Assembly: GCA_035477215.1 (NCBI GenBank)
Contig: DATIKU010000048.1
Location: forward strand, 61,621 to 125,620
Direction: 5' to 3'
Source: Spirochaetota bacterium
GTDB taxonomy: Bacteria > Spirochaetota > UBA4802 > UBA5368
Length of the DNA: 64,000 nt
The notes beneath the pieces are model-generated. The model made no database searches. It was not told the origin of the DNA and saw only the letters and a list, made by a program, of their open reading frames with translations. The position numbers and the translations under genes are program-made. Positions 15,802-27,200 of the stretch are shown here, one piece after another; position 1 is the first letter of the stretch, and every line of letters begins with the position of its first letter.

Positions 15802-18570
15802 ATGTTTCTTAAATCGATGGAAATATTCGGGTTCAAGTCTTTTGCTGAAAAGACCCCGATCGTCTTTGAGCCGGGAATCACGGTAATAGTGGGTCCCAAC
15901 GGCTGCGGCAAGTCAAATGTGGTTGACTCCATAAAGTGGGTGCTGGGCGAGAAGCAGGCCAGGAACATCCGCGGCGAGAGGATGGAAGACATCATCTTCA
16001 CCGGCACCGAATCACGAAAGCCGGTGTCGCTCGCGGAGGTGTCCATAACCATCGACAACACCAACCGCGTCCTCTCGCTCGACTCGGACGCGGTTACGGT
16101 GACCAGGCGCGTATTCCGCGACGGCGAATCCGAGTACCTCATCAACAAGTCTCCCGTGCGTCTTAAAGATATCGAGCAGCTCTTCATGGACACCGGCATC
16201 GGCAAATCGTCGTATTCGGTGATGGAGCAGGGCAAGATCGACATGATCCTCTCCAGCCGGGCCGAGGACCGCCGCTACATCTTCGAGGAGGCGGCCGGCA
16301 TCTCCAGGTTCAAGTACCAGAAGAAGGAGTCGCTGCGCAGGCTCGAGGATACCGGCGCCAACCTGGAACGAATCAACGACATCATCCGCGAGATCGAGCG
16401 CGAGAAGGACCACAAGGCCAGGCAGGCCGAACGCACGAAGATATATCTCGGCCTCATGGCCGAACTCAAGGAGCATGACGTTCGGCAGAGCCTGCTGCGC
16501 TTCGGCGAATTCTCACGGCGCCGCGCGAAGGTCGACGCCGAGATAGAGAAGCTCACGCGCGAGCGCGAGGAGATCTCCTCGCGCGTCTCGGCCATCTCGG
16601 CCGAGAACGAAAAGGACGAAAAGTACAAGAACGACATACAGATACACCTCTTCGAGCTGGACAAAAAACTCCACACCTATAAACTCAAAGTCGAGGACAT
16701 CGACTCGCGCACCGAGAAGAACCGCAGGCTCATCGAAGATCAGCACGAGCGGCGCGGCGCGGTCGAGAAAAACATAAAGGAGCGCACCGCCTCGCTCGAG
16801 CGCCTGCAGCAGGAAACGCTCAAGAACCAGGAAGACGGCGTGCGCATTAAGGGCAAGATAGAGGAGGACCGCGAAAGGTTGCAGGGCCTTTTCGATTCGC
16901 GGAAGCGGAAGATCGACTCGATCCACGCCTCGCGCGACAAAATCGAGGACAACCGCCGGCGAATCAAGTCAAACGACGAGAAGCTCAAGGGGCTGCGCGC
17001 GAGCCTCGAGGTGGTCATAAAGAAGCTCGTGGACGCCATCGAGAAGCGCAAGGCCGAGCTCGCGGGCTCGGAGGAGGAGCGCCTTAAAGTCCGCGCGCGG
17101 ATCGACGAGAAGCTTTCCGGGCTCGAAGACTCGCTTCGCAGGGCTCTCGCGGCGCTGCGCCTGGGCGAGGCCGGCGACGCGGAGAAGGCCATCGCAGGTA
17201 TCGACGTGGCGGCCCTGCGCGGAGACATCGCGACCTTCGAGGGCTTCGAGGACGGCTTTCGCTCCATCCTCTTCGACAAAACGGGCATCCACGCCGAGAA
17301 GGAGGGACTCGACCGCCGCATCCGCGAGATGATGGACGACAGCGAATCCGCCAACAACGACATCGCCGCGCTCGAGGAGCACATCAAAAACGAGCAGGCC
17401 GGGCTTGAAGACATTAACGCGATGATCGTGCGCATTGAGAAAGACCTCTCGAAGAACGAGAACGAGCGCGCGTGGATCGAGAAAAATTTACAGTCGCTCG
17501 CGCACCAGATGAAGGACATCGAACGGCAGATTGAAAACTATCGCGAGGACCAGGAGCGCTCGTCGAAGATCATCGAGAACCTCCAGAAAGAGATAAAGGA
17601 GTGGGAGGAGCGTCTCATCGAGTTCAACGACCGCAGCGAGGCGCTTAAAAAGACCATAGCCGAGTTTGCGGCCAAGCGCGACGAGGTCGAGAAGCGCGTC
17701 GCCGGCCGCCGCGACGTCTCGAAGAAGGACGCGGAGAGCCTGAAAAAGGCGGCGGAGCGCATCGGCGAGCAGGAGAAGGTGCAGGTCGAGATGGTCTTCA
17801 AGATCAACGGTATCGAGGAGCATCTCTGGACCGAATACGAAAAGCGCATTTCCGACCTTAAGGGCGTGCGGGTCGAGGAATCGCAGTTACCCGATATCCA
17901 GCGCGGCATACAGGAATTAAAGAAAAAGATACAGGACCTTGGCCCCATCAACAACCTCGCCATCGAGGAGTTCCGGGACTTGAAGAAGCGCTTCGAGTAT
18001 TATATTGGCCAGAAAAAGGACATCGAGAAGGCGCGCGAGGACATCCTCTCGGTGATTCAGGACATAAACCGCACCTCGGTGGAGCTTTTCATCTCGACCT
18101 TTGCCGACATCCAGAGGAACTTTTCGGAGATATTCAAACAGCTTTTCGACGGCGGCGACGCGAGCCTCGAGCTCACCGACACGGAGAACGTGCTCGAGAG
18201 CGGTATCGAGATCTTCGTGAGGCCCCCCGGCAAAAAGCTCAAGAACATCAACCTGCTGTCGGGCGGGGAGCGTGCGCTCACGGCGATAGCGCTTCTTTTC
18301 GCCACCTACATGGTCAAGCCCTCGCCCTTCTGCTTCCTCGACGAGATCGACGCGCCGCTGGACGAGGAGAATATCGGACGCTTCGTCCGAATGCTGCAGC
18401 AGTTCGCCAGGGGTACGCAGTTCATGATCGTCACCCACAACAAGAAGACCATGAGCATCGGCGAGTCGATCTACGGCATCACCATGGAAGAGCCCGGCGT
18501 TTCGAAGCTCGTGTCGCTCAAGATGGAAAAGGTCGAGAAGAAGCCGGCGGAGCCGCAGGCGCAGGCCTGA
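15802..18570 (+). CDS. smc: Chromosome segregation ATPase SMC, short form
   Basis: A 922-residue condensin ATPase. The N-terminal ATPase half has Walker A GPNGCGKSN at residues 31-39 and the family motifs SYSVMEQGKIDMIL and FEEAAGISRFK. Two long coiled coils follow. The C-terminal half has LLSGGERALTAIALLFATY and the Walker B CFLDEIDAPLDEEN. Canonical SMC is about 1150-1200 residues. Here the region between the coils (about residues 470-505, GFEDGFRSILFDKTGIHAEK) is too short for a normal hinge, and the usual Gly-rich hinge motifs are absent. Shortened SMCs are known in spirochaetes. Confidence 0.93.
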   Translation: MFLKSMEIFGFKSFAEKTPIVFEPGITVIVGPNGCGKSNVVDSIKWVLGEKQARNIRGERMEDIIFTGTESRKPVSLAEVSITIDNTNRVLSLDSDAVTVTRRVFRDGESEYLINKSPVRLKDIEQLFMDTGIGKSSYSVMEQGKIDMILSSRAEDRRYIFEEAAGISRFKYQKKESLRRLEDTGANLERINDIIREIEREKDHKARQAERTKIYLGLMAELKEHDVRQSLLRFGEFSRRRAKVDAEIEKLTREREEISSRVSAISAENEKDEKYKNDIQIHLFELDKKLHTYKLKVEDIDSRTEKNRRLIEDQHERRGAVEKNIKERTASLERLQQETLKNQEDGVRIKGKIEEDRERLQGLFDSRKRKIDSIHASRDKIEDNRRRIKSNDEKLKGLRASLEVVIKKLVDAIEKRKAELAGSEEERLKVRARIDEKLSGLEDSLRRALAALRLGEAGDAEKAIAGIDVAALRGDIATFEGFEDGFRSILFDKTGIHAEKEGLDRRIREMMDDSESANNDIAALEEHIKNEQAGLEDINAMIVRIEKDLSKNENERAWIEKNLQSLAHQMKDIERQIENYREDQERSSKIIENLQKEIKEWEERLIEFNDRSEALKKTIAEFAAKRDEVEKRVAGRRDVSKKDAESLKKAAERIGEQEKVQVEMVFKINGIEEHLWTEYEKRISDLKGVRVEESQLPDIQRGIQELKKKIQDLGPINNLAIEEFRDLKKRFEYYIGQKKDIEKAREDILSVIQDINRTSVELFISTFADIQRNFSEIFKQLFDGGDASLELTDTENVLESGIEIFVRPPGKKLKNINLLSGGERALTAIALLFATYMVKPSPFCFLDEIDAPLDEENIGRFVRMLQQFARGTQFMIVTHNKKTMSIGESIYGITMEEPGVSKLVSLKMEKVEKKPAEPQAQA

Positions 18571-18602
18571 AGAGCTTGATCGCGGCGACGCGGCGATCGC
18601 AA

Positions 18603-18715
18603 CATTGCCGGTACCGGGAAACGATCCATCATATCACCATGCCGCAGACACGCGCCGCCGGGAAATGATGACCGATACAATGCAACAGTCATGATGAAGA
18701 TCGTCGACCTCACGC
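18603..18715 (+). pseudogene. Relic of ndvB 3' end joined to cyclase 5' end
   Basis: Positions 18603-18660 match the ndvB segment at 29746-29803 with five differences in 58 bases. About 30 bases later, 18690-18716 (ATGAAGATCGTCGACCTCAC then GCACCC) matches the cyclase start at 30739 closely. In the intact locus these two segments are almost 1 kb apart with the DUF1499 gene between them, so this is a degraded, internally deleted copy. Confidence 0.7.
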
Positions 18716-18733
18716 ACCCTGCCGAACCATCCC

Positions 18734-19159
18734 TCACTCATCAAACCCCTCCAATAACTCATCAATCCGCTCCTTAAGCCCCATAAGCGCCGAAATGGTC
18801 TTGTCCCCGCTGTCCTTCAGCATCTCGTCGTCTATATTTATTGTGGTACCGGCCGGGACCGTTTTGTCCCAATCCCTCCATGGACCCCTAACCGCCAGCA
18901 TAAAGCACGCCGCCTGGAGGTCCGAACTCATCGACGCGAGCTCGCCCAGAATGCACCCCGGCGCCGCCCGGTACGATTCGCGTTCCTTCCACGACTCGCG
19001 CCTGAAATCGTCGAGCCTCGGAACGCCGCCCGCATCGTCCCCGCGGCCACCGTCCGCCTCGACCGCAGAGCCGCCCTCACCCTCGCCCGGAAAAATCTCC
19101 TCCGACCCGTCATCAAACAGCGGGCCGCACGACCGAACACCCACATTCTGTTTTTTCAT
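18734..19159 (-). CDS. Hypothetical protein
   Basis: A 141-residue soluble protein I do not recognise. It has an acidic, Gly-rich N-terminal 50 residues (DDGSEEIFPGEGEGG), a central segment WKERESYRAAPGCILGELASMSSDLQ, and a C-terminal half with TTINIDDEMLKDSG and the amphipathic ISALMGLKERIDELLEGF. A strong Shine-Dalgarno (GGAGGG) 3 nt before the ATG supports it being real. It lies 110 bp downstream of a Trp-rich microprotein in the same direction, so they may form an operon. The surroundings contain relic DNA, so recent acquisition is possible. Confidence 0.55.
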   Translation of the reverse strand: MKKQNVGVRSCGPLFDDGSEEIFPGEGEGGSAVEADGGRGDDAGGVPRLDDFRRESWKERESYRAAPGCILGELASMSSDLQAACFMLAVRGPWRDWDKTVPAGTTINIDDEMLKDSGDKTISALMGLKERIDELLEGFDE

Positions 19160-19269
19160 ATTCCCTCCAGAAAAATTGCCTGATCAATGCCACCCGCACC
19201 GTACGACACGCACGGCAAGCCCATTGAATGCAACCGGCAGGTTCCTCGCGAAAAAGCGCAATGCACCCA

Positions 19270-19404
19270 TTACGCCCACAACCAGAAAACCAGAAAAACA
19301 ACCCCGTAAACAAACCACTGCCGAACCCACATTCCCTCCGAATACGGCCTGGGCCATTCGATCAGAAACCAAAGGGCGCTCAACCACCACCCGGCATTCT
19401 CCAT
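19270..19404 (-). CDS. Trp-rich small membrane protein (44 residues)
   Basis: A 44-codon frame starting MENAGWWLSALWFLIEWPRP and ending VVFLVFWLWA, with eight tryptophans. It has a first hydrophobic stretch (WWLSALWFLIEW) and a second, longer one (WFVYGVVFLVFWLW), so it would span the membrane once or twice. GGAGGTG stands 5 nt before the ATG, one of the best ribosome-binding sites in the window, which is the main reason to accept it. No family is recognised. It precedes the hypothetical gene at 18734-19159. Confidence 0.5.
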   Translation of the reverse strand: MENAGWWLSALWFLIEWPRPYSEGMWVRQWFVYGVVFLVFWLWA

Positions 19405-19772
19405 ACCACACCTCCAGCAAACGATACGATACCCGACCGACAACCCGCCTCCCCGCCGCACTGCGACGCGTAAAACAAGCGGAAAAAGACGACGGCGCCC
19501 CGGAATATTCCGGAAGGTGACCGGGGCGCCGCAAACGGCGGTCCAATCGCACAACTGTCTGTATACGCACAATATAGGATATACAGCCCCGGCAATCTCT
19601 ACCTTCGCGGTCTACCTTGAAATTTTTAAAAAAACCGACCAGCCTCGTCCCTCAGGCTCCCCTTTACCAAAGGGGAGCTGCCAGCGGCTGAGAGGATTTC
19701 GTTCATCCCGTTACAAATAGTATTGCAACCCCTCTATGTACATACTATCATTCAACAAAAAAAGGAGCCGCA
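19405..19772. other. Intergenic region with one dispersed repeat
   Basis: About 370 bp between the divergent microprotein and WYL regulator genes. It contains the palindromic repeat at 19654-19697. Longer open frames on the minus strand cover this stretch but have no start signals. Confidence 0.5.
19654..19697. repeat. Dispersed palindromic repeat, second copy
   Basis: The palindrome CTCCCCTTTACCAAAGGGGAG followed by CTGCCAGCGGCTGAGAGGAT. It is the same family as 5449-5507, where the matching tail is CTGCCGGAGGCTGAGGGGAT. Confidence 0.75.
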
Positions 19773-20735
19773 ATGGACCCTACCCCCATCCCCAATCCCG
19801 AAACGCGCCTCGGCGTCATCAAGCGCTGTCTGCACGTACTCGCCCTGCTGCAGAACCCGGCCGACCCGGTGCAGTGGAACGCCGGAAGCCTCGCCGACCT
19901 CCTCTCCATGGACGAGCCGCGCGACCCGATAACCGACAAGGCCGTCCGCGACTATATCCAAAAATACCTGGTAAACGAGTTCGGCATCGAGGTCACCACC
20001 GTAAAGGGCGGCCGCCACACCGGGCTGGGCATACCGCTGGACGAGGCCCTCCAGGCCCGCATGGCCGCGGTCTATTCGGGCTTCGTGACGAAGGACACGG
20101 GGCGCGATATTGTTTTACGAAAGCTCATGGCCCGCCACCCGCACGACGGCCTGTGGATGCTCGCGCGCGTATACTTCGCGGCGCTGTTAAAGAAAAAGAT
20201 AGAGTTCGATTACACCCCCGCCACGGCCACCGGGCCGCGGCACTACCGCGTGCACCCGTACCACCTGGTGTTCCGCAACAACAACCTTTACCTGGTATGC
20301 CATAGTCTCTCGCATAACGTAACGGCGCTCTTTATCTTCAACCGCCTGTGCAACCTCGCCGTGCTCGACGATGAGTACCCCGAGGACGCCCCGCCGGTCG
20401 CGGAGATATTCCGCGACTCGCTGGGCTCGTTCATCGGCCGCAAGTACGCCGTGGTGCTCCGCTTCCATAAAACGCTCCTCCCGACAATGGAAGAAAACCT
20501 CTCCATCCTCGAACCCGACATCGGCCCCGACGGCGAAAACCACTACCGCGCATCCTTTACGGTCTCCGACGACCGCTTTCTCTGCAAACAGCTCTTTATG
20601 CATGGAAGAAGCGTGGAGATAGTCGAACCGCCCGACTTGCGAAAGACGATGATACGGATGCTGAAGGAGAGCATGGCGGTGTACCGCGCCATACGGAAAG
20701 GACGCACGGGGATTGCCCGTCGCGAACCGGGGTAA
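19773..20735 (+). CDS. WYL-domain transcriptional regulator
   Basis: A 320-residue regulator. The N-terminal 90 residues read as a winged helix of the DeoR-like type that precedes WYL domains (LGVIKRCLHVLALLQNP, then AVRDYIQKYLVNEFGIEVTTVKGG). The WYL-type core runs from about 140 to 210 (KKKIEFDYTPATATGPRHYRVHPYHLVFRNNNLYLVCHS), and a WCX-like C-terminal extension covers about 225-310. WYL domains usually sense nucleotides or nucleic acid ligands. The start has AAAGGAG at good spacing. No obvious target operon is adjacent. Confidence 0.85.
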   Translation: MDPTPIPNPETRLGVIKRCLHVLALLQNPADPVQWNAGSLADLLSMDEPRDPITDKAVRDYIQKYLVNEFGIEVTTVKGGRHTGLGIPLDEALQARMAAVYSGFVTKDTGRDIVLRKLMARHPHDGLWMLARVYFAALLKKKIEFDYTPATATGPRHYRVHPYHLVFRNNNLYLVCHSLSHNVTALFIFNRLCNLAVLDDEYPEDAPPVAEIFRDSLGSFIGRKYAVVLRFHKTLLPTMEENLSILEPDIGPDGENHYRASFTVSDDRFLCKQLFMHGRSVEIVEPPDLRKTMIRMLKESMAVYRAIRKGRTGIARREPG

Positions 20736-20964
20736 CAGCCGGTCACCCATTCCCATGCTGTTCGATGACAATAAACCCCAAATTGACCGACTATTTTATT
20801 GCTTTCCACCCGGAGAGTGATTAAACTGATGGCAGATAAAACCACATTAAGAAATCAGCAACCCTCACTCTCTTCGTTTAAATGGTCGCCGGATTTATTG
20901 AAGCCCGGTCCACACGGAGGATTCCTTGCACTGTTCGTAAACGCATTGAAAACTGGAGGACGAT

Positions 20965-21171
20965 ATGGCTTTAACAGCACCGAAACTGCCGTTTCCGAAC
21001 GATGCGCTCGAACCGCATATATCGGCAAAGACGCTCGAGATCCATTACGGAAAGCACCATAACGCCTATTTCACGAACCTCGGCAATCTCATCAGGGGAA
21101 CGGAGCTTGAAAACGAGACTCTGGAAACCATCATAAAAAAAACATCCGGCGACGCGGCGAATCTGAAATAA
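20965..21171 (+). pseudogene. sodB: Truncated iron/manganese superoxide dismutase
   Basis: The first 68 residues of a Fe/Mn-[31 protein letters not shown], with the first metal-ligand His in the HYGKHH region, then [17 protein letters not shown]. The frame ends at TAA after GDAANLK, exactly where normal SODs continue with the NNAAQ.WNH ligand motif. The remaining two thirds, including the other three metal ligands, are absent, and the ndvB gene starts about 50 bp later. A good ribosome-binding site (GGAGGA) remains. It cannot be an active enzyme. Confidence 0.8.
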
Positions 21172-21219
21172 CGGCATCAGGGTGATGGTATAATGCGATA
21201 ACCCCGGGGAAAAACCTTG

Positions 21220-24200
21220 ATGAAAATAAACAGCGAAACCGTTTCCAGGCCTCTGCGGCGTCTGAGGTCCCGTCTTCTCGGCGCAGGTTTGTACGACGGC
21301 GCCGAGTCGCCCCTGCGTTCCGAGTTGTACAGCGCCCGTCAGATGGAGCGGCACGGAAAGATACTCGCCCGTTCCCACACCATCCACCCGGGGCGCACGC
21401 CCGATCAGAACCTTATCAGGCGCCTGGCCGAGAATGAGGCCGTACTGATCGATGTCTGCGTACTGCTGAGCGAGGCGGTCAGGGATAACCGCCGGATAAC
21501 GCCGGCCGGGGAATGGCTGCTCGACAACTTATACCTCATCGAGGAGCACATTCACACCGGAAGAAAGCATCTGCCGAAGGGATACAGCCGCGAACTGCCC
21601 CGCCTACTCGACGGGGCTTCGGCCGGCCTTCCCCGGGTGTACGATATCGCCCTCGAGACGATATCGCACGGCGACGGCCGTGTGGACCCGGAGAACCTCG
21701 GCAGCTTCATCGCCGCCTACCAGACCGTCAGCGTTCTGAGGCTCGGGGAATTGTGGGCGATTCCGATCATGCTGCGCCTGGCGCTGATCGAGAACCTCCG
21801 CCGCGTCGCGGCGCGTATCGCCGCGGACATGATAAAGCAGAACCGCGCCGAATACTGGGCCGACCGGATGATCGAGATTGCGGAGAAGGACCCGAAAAGC
21901 CTTATCCTGGTGATCGCGGACATGGCGCGCTCGAACCCCCCGATGGTGAGCGCGTTCGTCGCGGAGCTCTCGCGCCGCCTTCAGGGCCAGAGTTCCGCCC
22001 TTGCCCTACCCCTTACCTGGATCGAACAGCGTCTTTCAGAAACGGGCCAGACCATCAAACAGCTTGTGCAGGCCGAGATACAGCAGCAGGCCGCGGACCA
22101 GGTCTCCATGAGCAACAGCATCGGAAGCCTTCGTTTTTTAGGCGCCATGGACTGGCACGAATTCGTCGAGACGATGAGCCACGTGGAGCAGACCCTGCGC
22201 GAGGACCCGAACGGGTCCTACCCTGGCATGGATTTCGCCACGCGCGACCGGTACCGGCACGTGATCGAAATGCTGTCCCGCCTCGGCGTTCTCTCCGAGC
22301 TCGACGTGGCGCGCTCGGCGATCGATCTGGCGGCTGAAGGCGCCTCGAAACACGGGAAGGAGGACCGCGCCGCGCATGTCGGCTTTTACCTTCTGGACGG
22401 CGGCCTGGGCCGGCTCGAACGCATGGCAAAGACGCGGATGTCCCCCGCCCGTGCGATTAAAAAAGTATCGCGACGGTTCGCCCTGTTCCTCTTCCTGGCC
22501 TCGATCGCGCTCTCGACGGCCTTCCTCGCATGGGGGGTGTTCGCATTGTCGCATACCGACGGACTCAATGGATGGACGCAGGCGCTCTTCGGCGTTCTGC
22601 TGGCGGTGTGCGCCGCACACCCGGCGGTTTCGCTCGTAAACTGGCTGGCCACGCTCCTGGCCCATCCCGACCTTCTTCCGCGGATGGACTTCAGCAGGGG
22701 CATCCCGCCTGAATATCGCACGCTCGTCGTTATCCCGACCATGATTACGAGCCCCGGCGCCGTCGAGGACCTGGCCGAGGCCCTCGAAGTCCGCTTCCTG
22801 GCGAACCGCGACGACAGCCTGCACTTCGCGCTGCTCACCGATTTCCGGGACGCCGAACGGGAAACCCTTCCGGAAGACGAGGCCCTGGTCGGCCTGGCCC
22901 GGGACAAAATAGCGGCGCTCAACCGGAAATACCGGGGCGAAACGAACGATACATTTTTCCTTTTTCACCGGCCGCGCCTCTGGAACCCGCGGGAACGGCT
23001 GTGGATGGGCTACGAACGGAAGCGGGGAAAGCTCGCGGACTTGAATTCGTTTCTGCGCGGCGGGCCGGCCGACCGCTTCTCGCATATCGTCGGGAACACC
23101 GGGGTTTTAACGAACGTCAGGTATGTCATCACCCTCGACACCGACACGCAGCTCCCCCGCGATTCTGCGCGGCAGTTCGCGGGGGCCATGGCCCACCCCC
23201 TCAACCGCGCCCGGTTCGATCCTTCCAGGCGGCGTATCGTCGAGGGATACGGCATCCTCCAGCCGCGTGTCGCGGCGATCCTCCCGGGCACAAACCGTTC
23301 GCGCTATGCGGAGCTGTGCGGGAGCGAGCCGGGGATCGATCCGTATACGCGCGTGGTCTCCGACGTCTACCAGGATCTGTTTAGTGAGGGGTCGTTTATC
23401 GGCAAGGGGATCTACGACATAGACGCGTTCGATCTGGCCCTCAAGGAACGCCTTCCAGAAAACCTGATCCTGAGCCACGACCTTTTGGAGGGGTGCTACG
23501 CGCGGGCCGGGCTTTTAAGCGATGTTCAACTGTACGAGGAGTATCCGTCAAGCTACGGCGCCGACGTAAACCGCCGGCGCCGCTGGATCCGGGGGGACTG
23601 GCAGATCATGCCGTGGATACTGCCGTTCGTTCCGGGACCGGATGGCGCGCCGGTGAAAAATCCGATCACCCTCCTGTCGCGATGGAAAATTTTCGACAAC
23701 CTTCGCCGCAGCGTCACCGCTGTGGCCCTCACGCTCATCGCCCTTGCGGGGTGGACGCTGCTCTCCCCCGCCTGGCTCTGGACCATGGCCGTAATTGGAA
23801 TCATCATGGTTCCTTCTCTGTTGATATCGATACTCGACCTGTTTAAAAAATCGAAAGACATGTTATTAAGACAGCACTTCACTGCCATGCTCGGGTCCGC
23901 CGGCTCGCGCCTGGCCCAGGGGCTCTTCGCGCTCGCGTGTCTTCCCCACGAGGCCTGGTACAGCACGGGCGCGATCGCGCTTTCCGCCTGGCGTTTGATT
24001 GTCACACGCAGGAGACTCCTCGAGTGGAACACGTCGGGCAATGCCGGCCACCGGGGCCTGGCGGGTTCGTTTCTGTCCATGGCGGTCGCGCCGATTACAG
24101 CGGTTTCGGCGGCGGCGTATCTGGCGATGTCGGACCCGGCCGTCCTTGCGGTCGCTGGGCCCGTGCTGGCCCTGTGGTTCGCCTCCCCCGCTCTTGCGTG

Positions 24201-27200
24201 GTGGCTCGGCCGGCCGCTGGCCCGGCCCGAGACGGGACTTTCCACCGATCAGACCCTCTTTCTCAGGAATATTTCACGAAAGACCTGGTCGTACTTCGAG
24301 CGCTTTGTCGGTCCGGATGACAACTGGCTCCCGCCCGACAACTTCCAGGAAAATCCCGTCCCTGTTGTGGCCCACCGCACCTCGCCCACCAACATGGGGA
24401 TGGCGGTCCTCGCCGACCTGGGGGCCTACGACTTTGGCTACCTTACCGCGGGCCAGCTCATCGAGCGCCTGTCGAACACCTTTCATACGATGGGAACCAT
24501 GGAAAAATACCGGGGGCATTTTTACAACTGGTACGACACCCGGACACTGAGGCCGCTGTATCCGCTGTACATATCCACGGTGGACAGCGGCAACCTCGCC
24601 GGGCACCTGCTGACGCTTCGCTTTGGCCTGCTTGCGCTACCCGATCATGCCTTCCCGTGGGCGGGAATGCTTGTGGGTATCGGGGACACGCTCGGGGTCC
24701 TCGAGGACGTCGCGGGAGACGCCGCACCGGCCGGACTCGCGCGGCTCCGTAAAGAAATCGAATCCGCCGCCCCCGGCGCCGCACCCCGGGCGGCCCGCGC
24801 GTTTTTCGAACAGCTTGCCGCGTATGCCGATGAAGTCGCCGCGCTCACGGACGCCGATCCCGGAAGCGAGACGGCCTGGTGGGCGAGCTCACTCGCCCGT
24901 CACTGCCGGGCCGCCCTCGACGAGCTGACGTTTCTCGCACCGTGGACATCGCTTCGCGTTCCCCCGGACACGCTCGACAGCCTCCCCGGTATCGATACAA
25001 TTCCGACACTGCGCGAGCTGGCCGCGCTCGAAGCGAAACTATCACCCCGGATCGAACGCCGTTTCGGGGCCGGCGCGACGCCGGCGGAACGCGAATGGCT
25101 CACCGAATTGCAACGGGTTCTGATGGAATCGGGCGAGAAAGCCGGCAGGCGTATCGCCGCAATCGAGCGGCTCGCGCTTCAATCGAACGAACTGGCGACG
25201 ATGGAATACGACTTCCTCTACGACAGGGGCCGCCACCTCCTCGCCATCGGCTACAACGTCAATGAGCGGCGGCGCGAAGAGGGCTTCTACGATCTCCTGG
25301 CCTCAGAGGCCAGGTTCGGCAGTTTCGTGGCGATCGCGCAGGGGCATATCCCCCAGGACAACTGGTTCGCCCTCGGCCGTCAGCTCACCGTCGCCGACGG
25401 CCGGCCCATCCTGATGTCGTGGAGCGGATCGATGTTCGAGTATCTCATGCCGCTTTTGACGATGCCGTTGTACGACGACACGCTCATCGACCAGACCTGC
25501 AGGGCGGCGGTGAAGCGGCAGATCGAGTACGGGAGACAGCGCGGCGTCGCATGGGGGATTTCCGAATCCGGTTACAACATGGTCGATGTCAGCCTCAACT
25601 ACCAGTACCGTGCGTTCGGCGTTCCGGGACTCGGGTTCAAACGCGGACTCGCCGACGACCTGGTAATCGCCCCCTATGCCTCGATGCTTGCACTCCTGGT
25701 GGCGCCCGCCGAAGCGTGTCTGAATCTGCAGAAGCTCGCGGACGAGGGCTTTACCGGCAGGCACGGGTTTTACGAGGCGATCGACTACACTCCGTCCCGT
25801 CTCAAGTACGGGAGGCCGTATGCCGTGGTCCGGTCGTTCATGGCGCACCATGCAGGGATGAGCTTTCTTTCCCTGGCCGGTGTGCTCCTGGACCGTCCGA
25901 TGCAGAAACGATTCCAGGCCGATCCGCTCTTCCAGGCGACCATGCTGCTGCTTCAAGAGAGGATACCCAGGGCCACGGCGGTGTACTCGCATACCGCCGT
26001 GCTCTCGGAGATAAAGACGAGTTCTGCCGGGCCGGAGATGCCGGTACGCATAATACCCCTGCCCGACACCCCGATCCCGGAAGTCCAGCTTCTTTCAAAC
26101 GGCAATTATCACGTGATGGTTTCGAGCGCGGGGGGCGGATACAGCCGGTGGAGGGACCTCGCCGTAACGCGCTGGCGCGAAGACGGCACCCGCGACAACT
26201 GGGGGACCTTCTGTTATATCCGCGACACGGCAGGCGGCGAGTACTGGTCGAACACCTGTCAGCCCACCCTGAAAGAGCCCTCCCATTACGAGGCGGTTTT
26301 CTCCGAGGGACGCGCCGAGTTTCGCCGTCGCGACAACGACATCGATACGCTTACCCTTATCGTCGTATCGCCCGAGGACGACATCGAATTGCGCCGGATC
26401 CGGTTGACCAACATGTCCCGTAAAAAAAGGACCATCGAAATAACGAGCTACGCGGAGGTTGTACTTTCTCCCCCCGCCGCGGACTCCCTGCATCCGGCAT
26501 TCGGCAATCTCTTCGTCCAGACCGAGATCGTCGGCCGGAGGCATGCGATCCTCTGCAATCGACGTCCCCGCTCCACAGGCGAAAAACCGCCGTACATGTT
26601 TCATCTTGTGACCCCACGCGGCGCCGGCACGGAGGAAGTATCCTACGAAACCGACCGCATGCGCTTCATCGGCCGTGGGAACAGCATCGCCGATCCGCAG
26701 GCGATGGACACGGGCGCAGTGCTCTCGGGAAGCGACGGTTCGGTGCTGGATCCGATCGTCTCGATACGGCATCGGATAGCCCTCGGCCCCGAAGAAAATC
26801 GTACGATCGATATCGTGACCGGCATCGGCCAGACGCGCGAAGACGCCCTCGGGCTTGTCGACAAATACCAGGACCGCCACCTCGCCGACCGCGTCTTCGA
26901 CCTGGCGTGGACGCACAGCCAGGTGATGCTCCTGCACCTCAACGCCACCGAGGCCGACGCGCAGCTTTTCGGGCACCTTGCCGGCTCGATCATCTATGCC
27001 AACGCGAACCTTCGCGCCGACCCGAACATCATCATCAACAACCGTCGTGGACAGCCGGGCCTGTGGGGGTACTCGATCTCGGGCGACCTGCCGATCGTCC
27101 TGCTGCGGATCGAGGACGCGACCAACATCAACCTGGTGCGTCAGCTCGTGGGCGCGCACGCGTACTGGCGGGTTAAAGGACTTCCGGTGGACCTCGTTAT

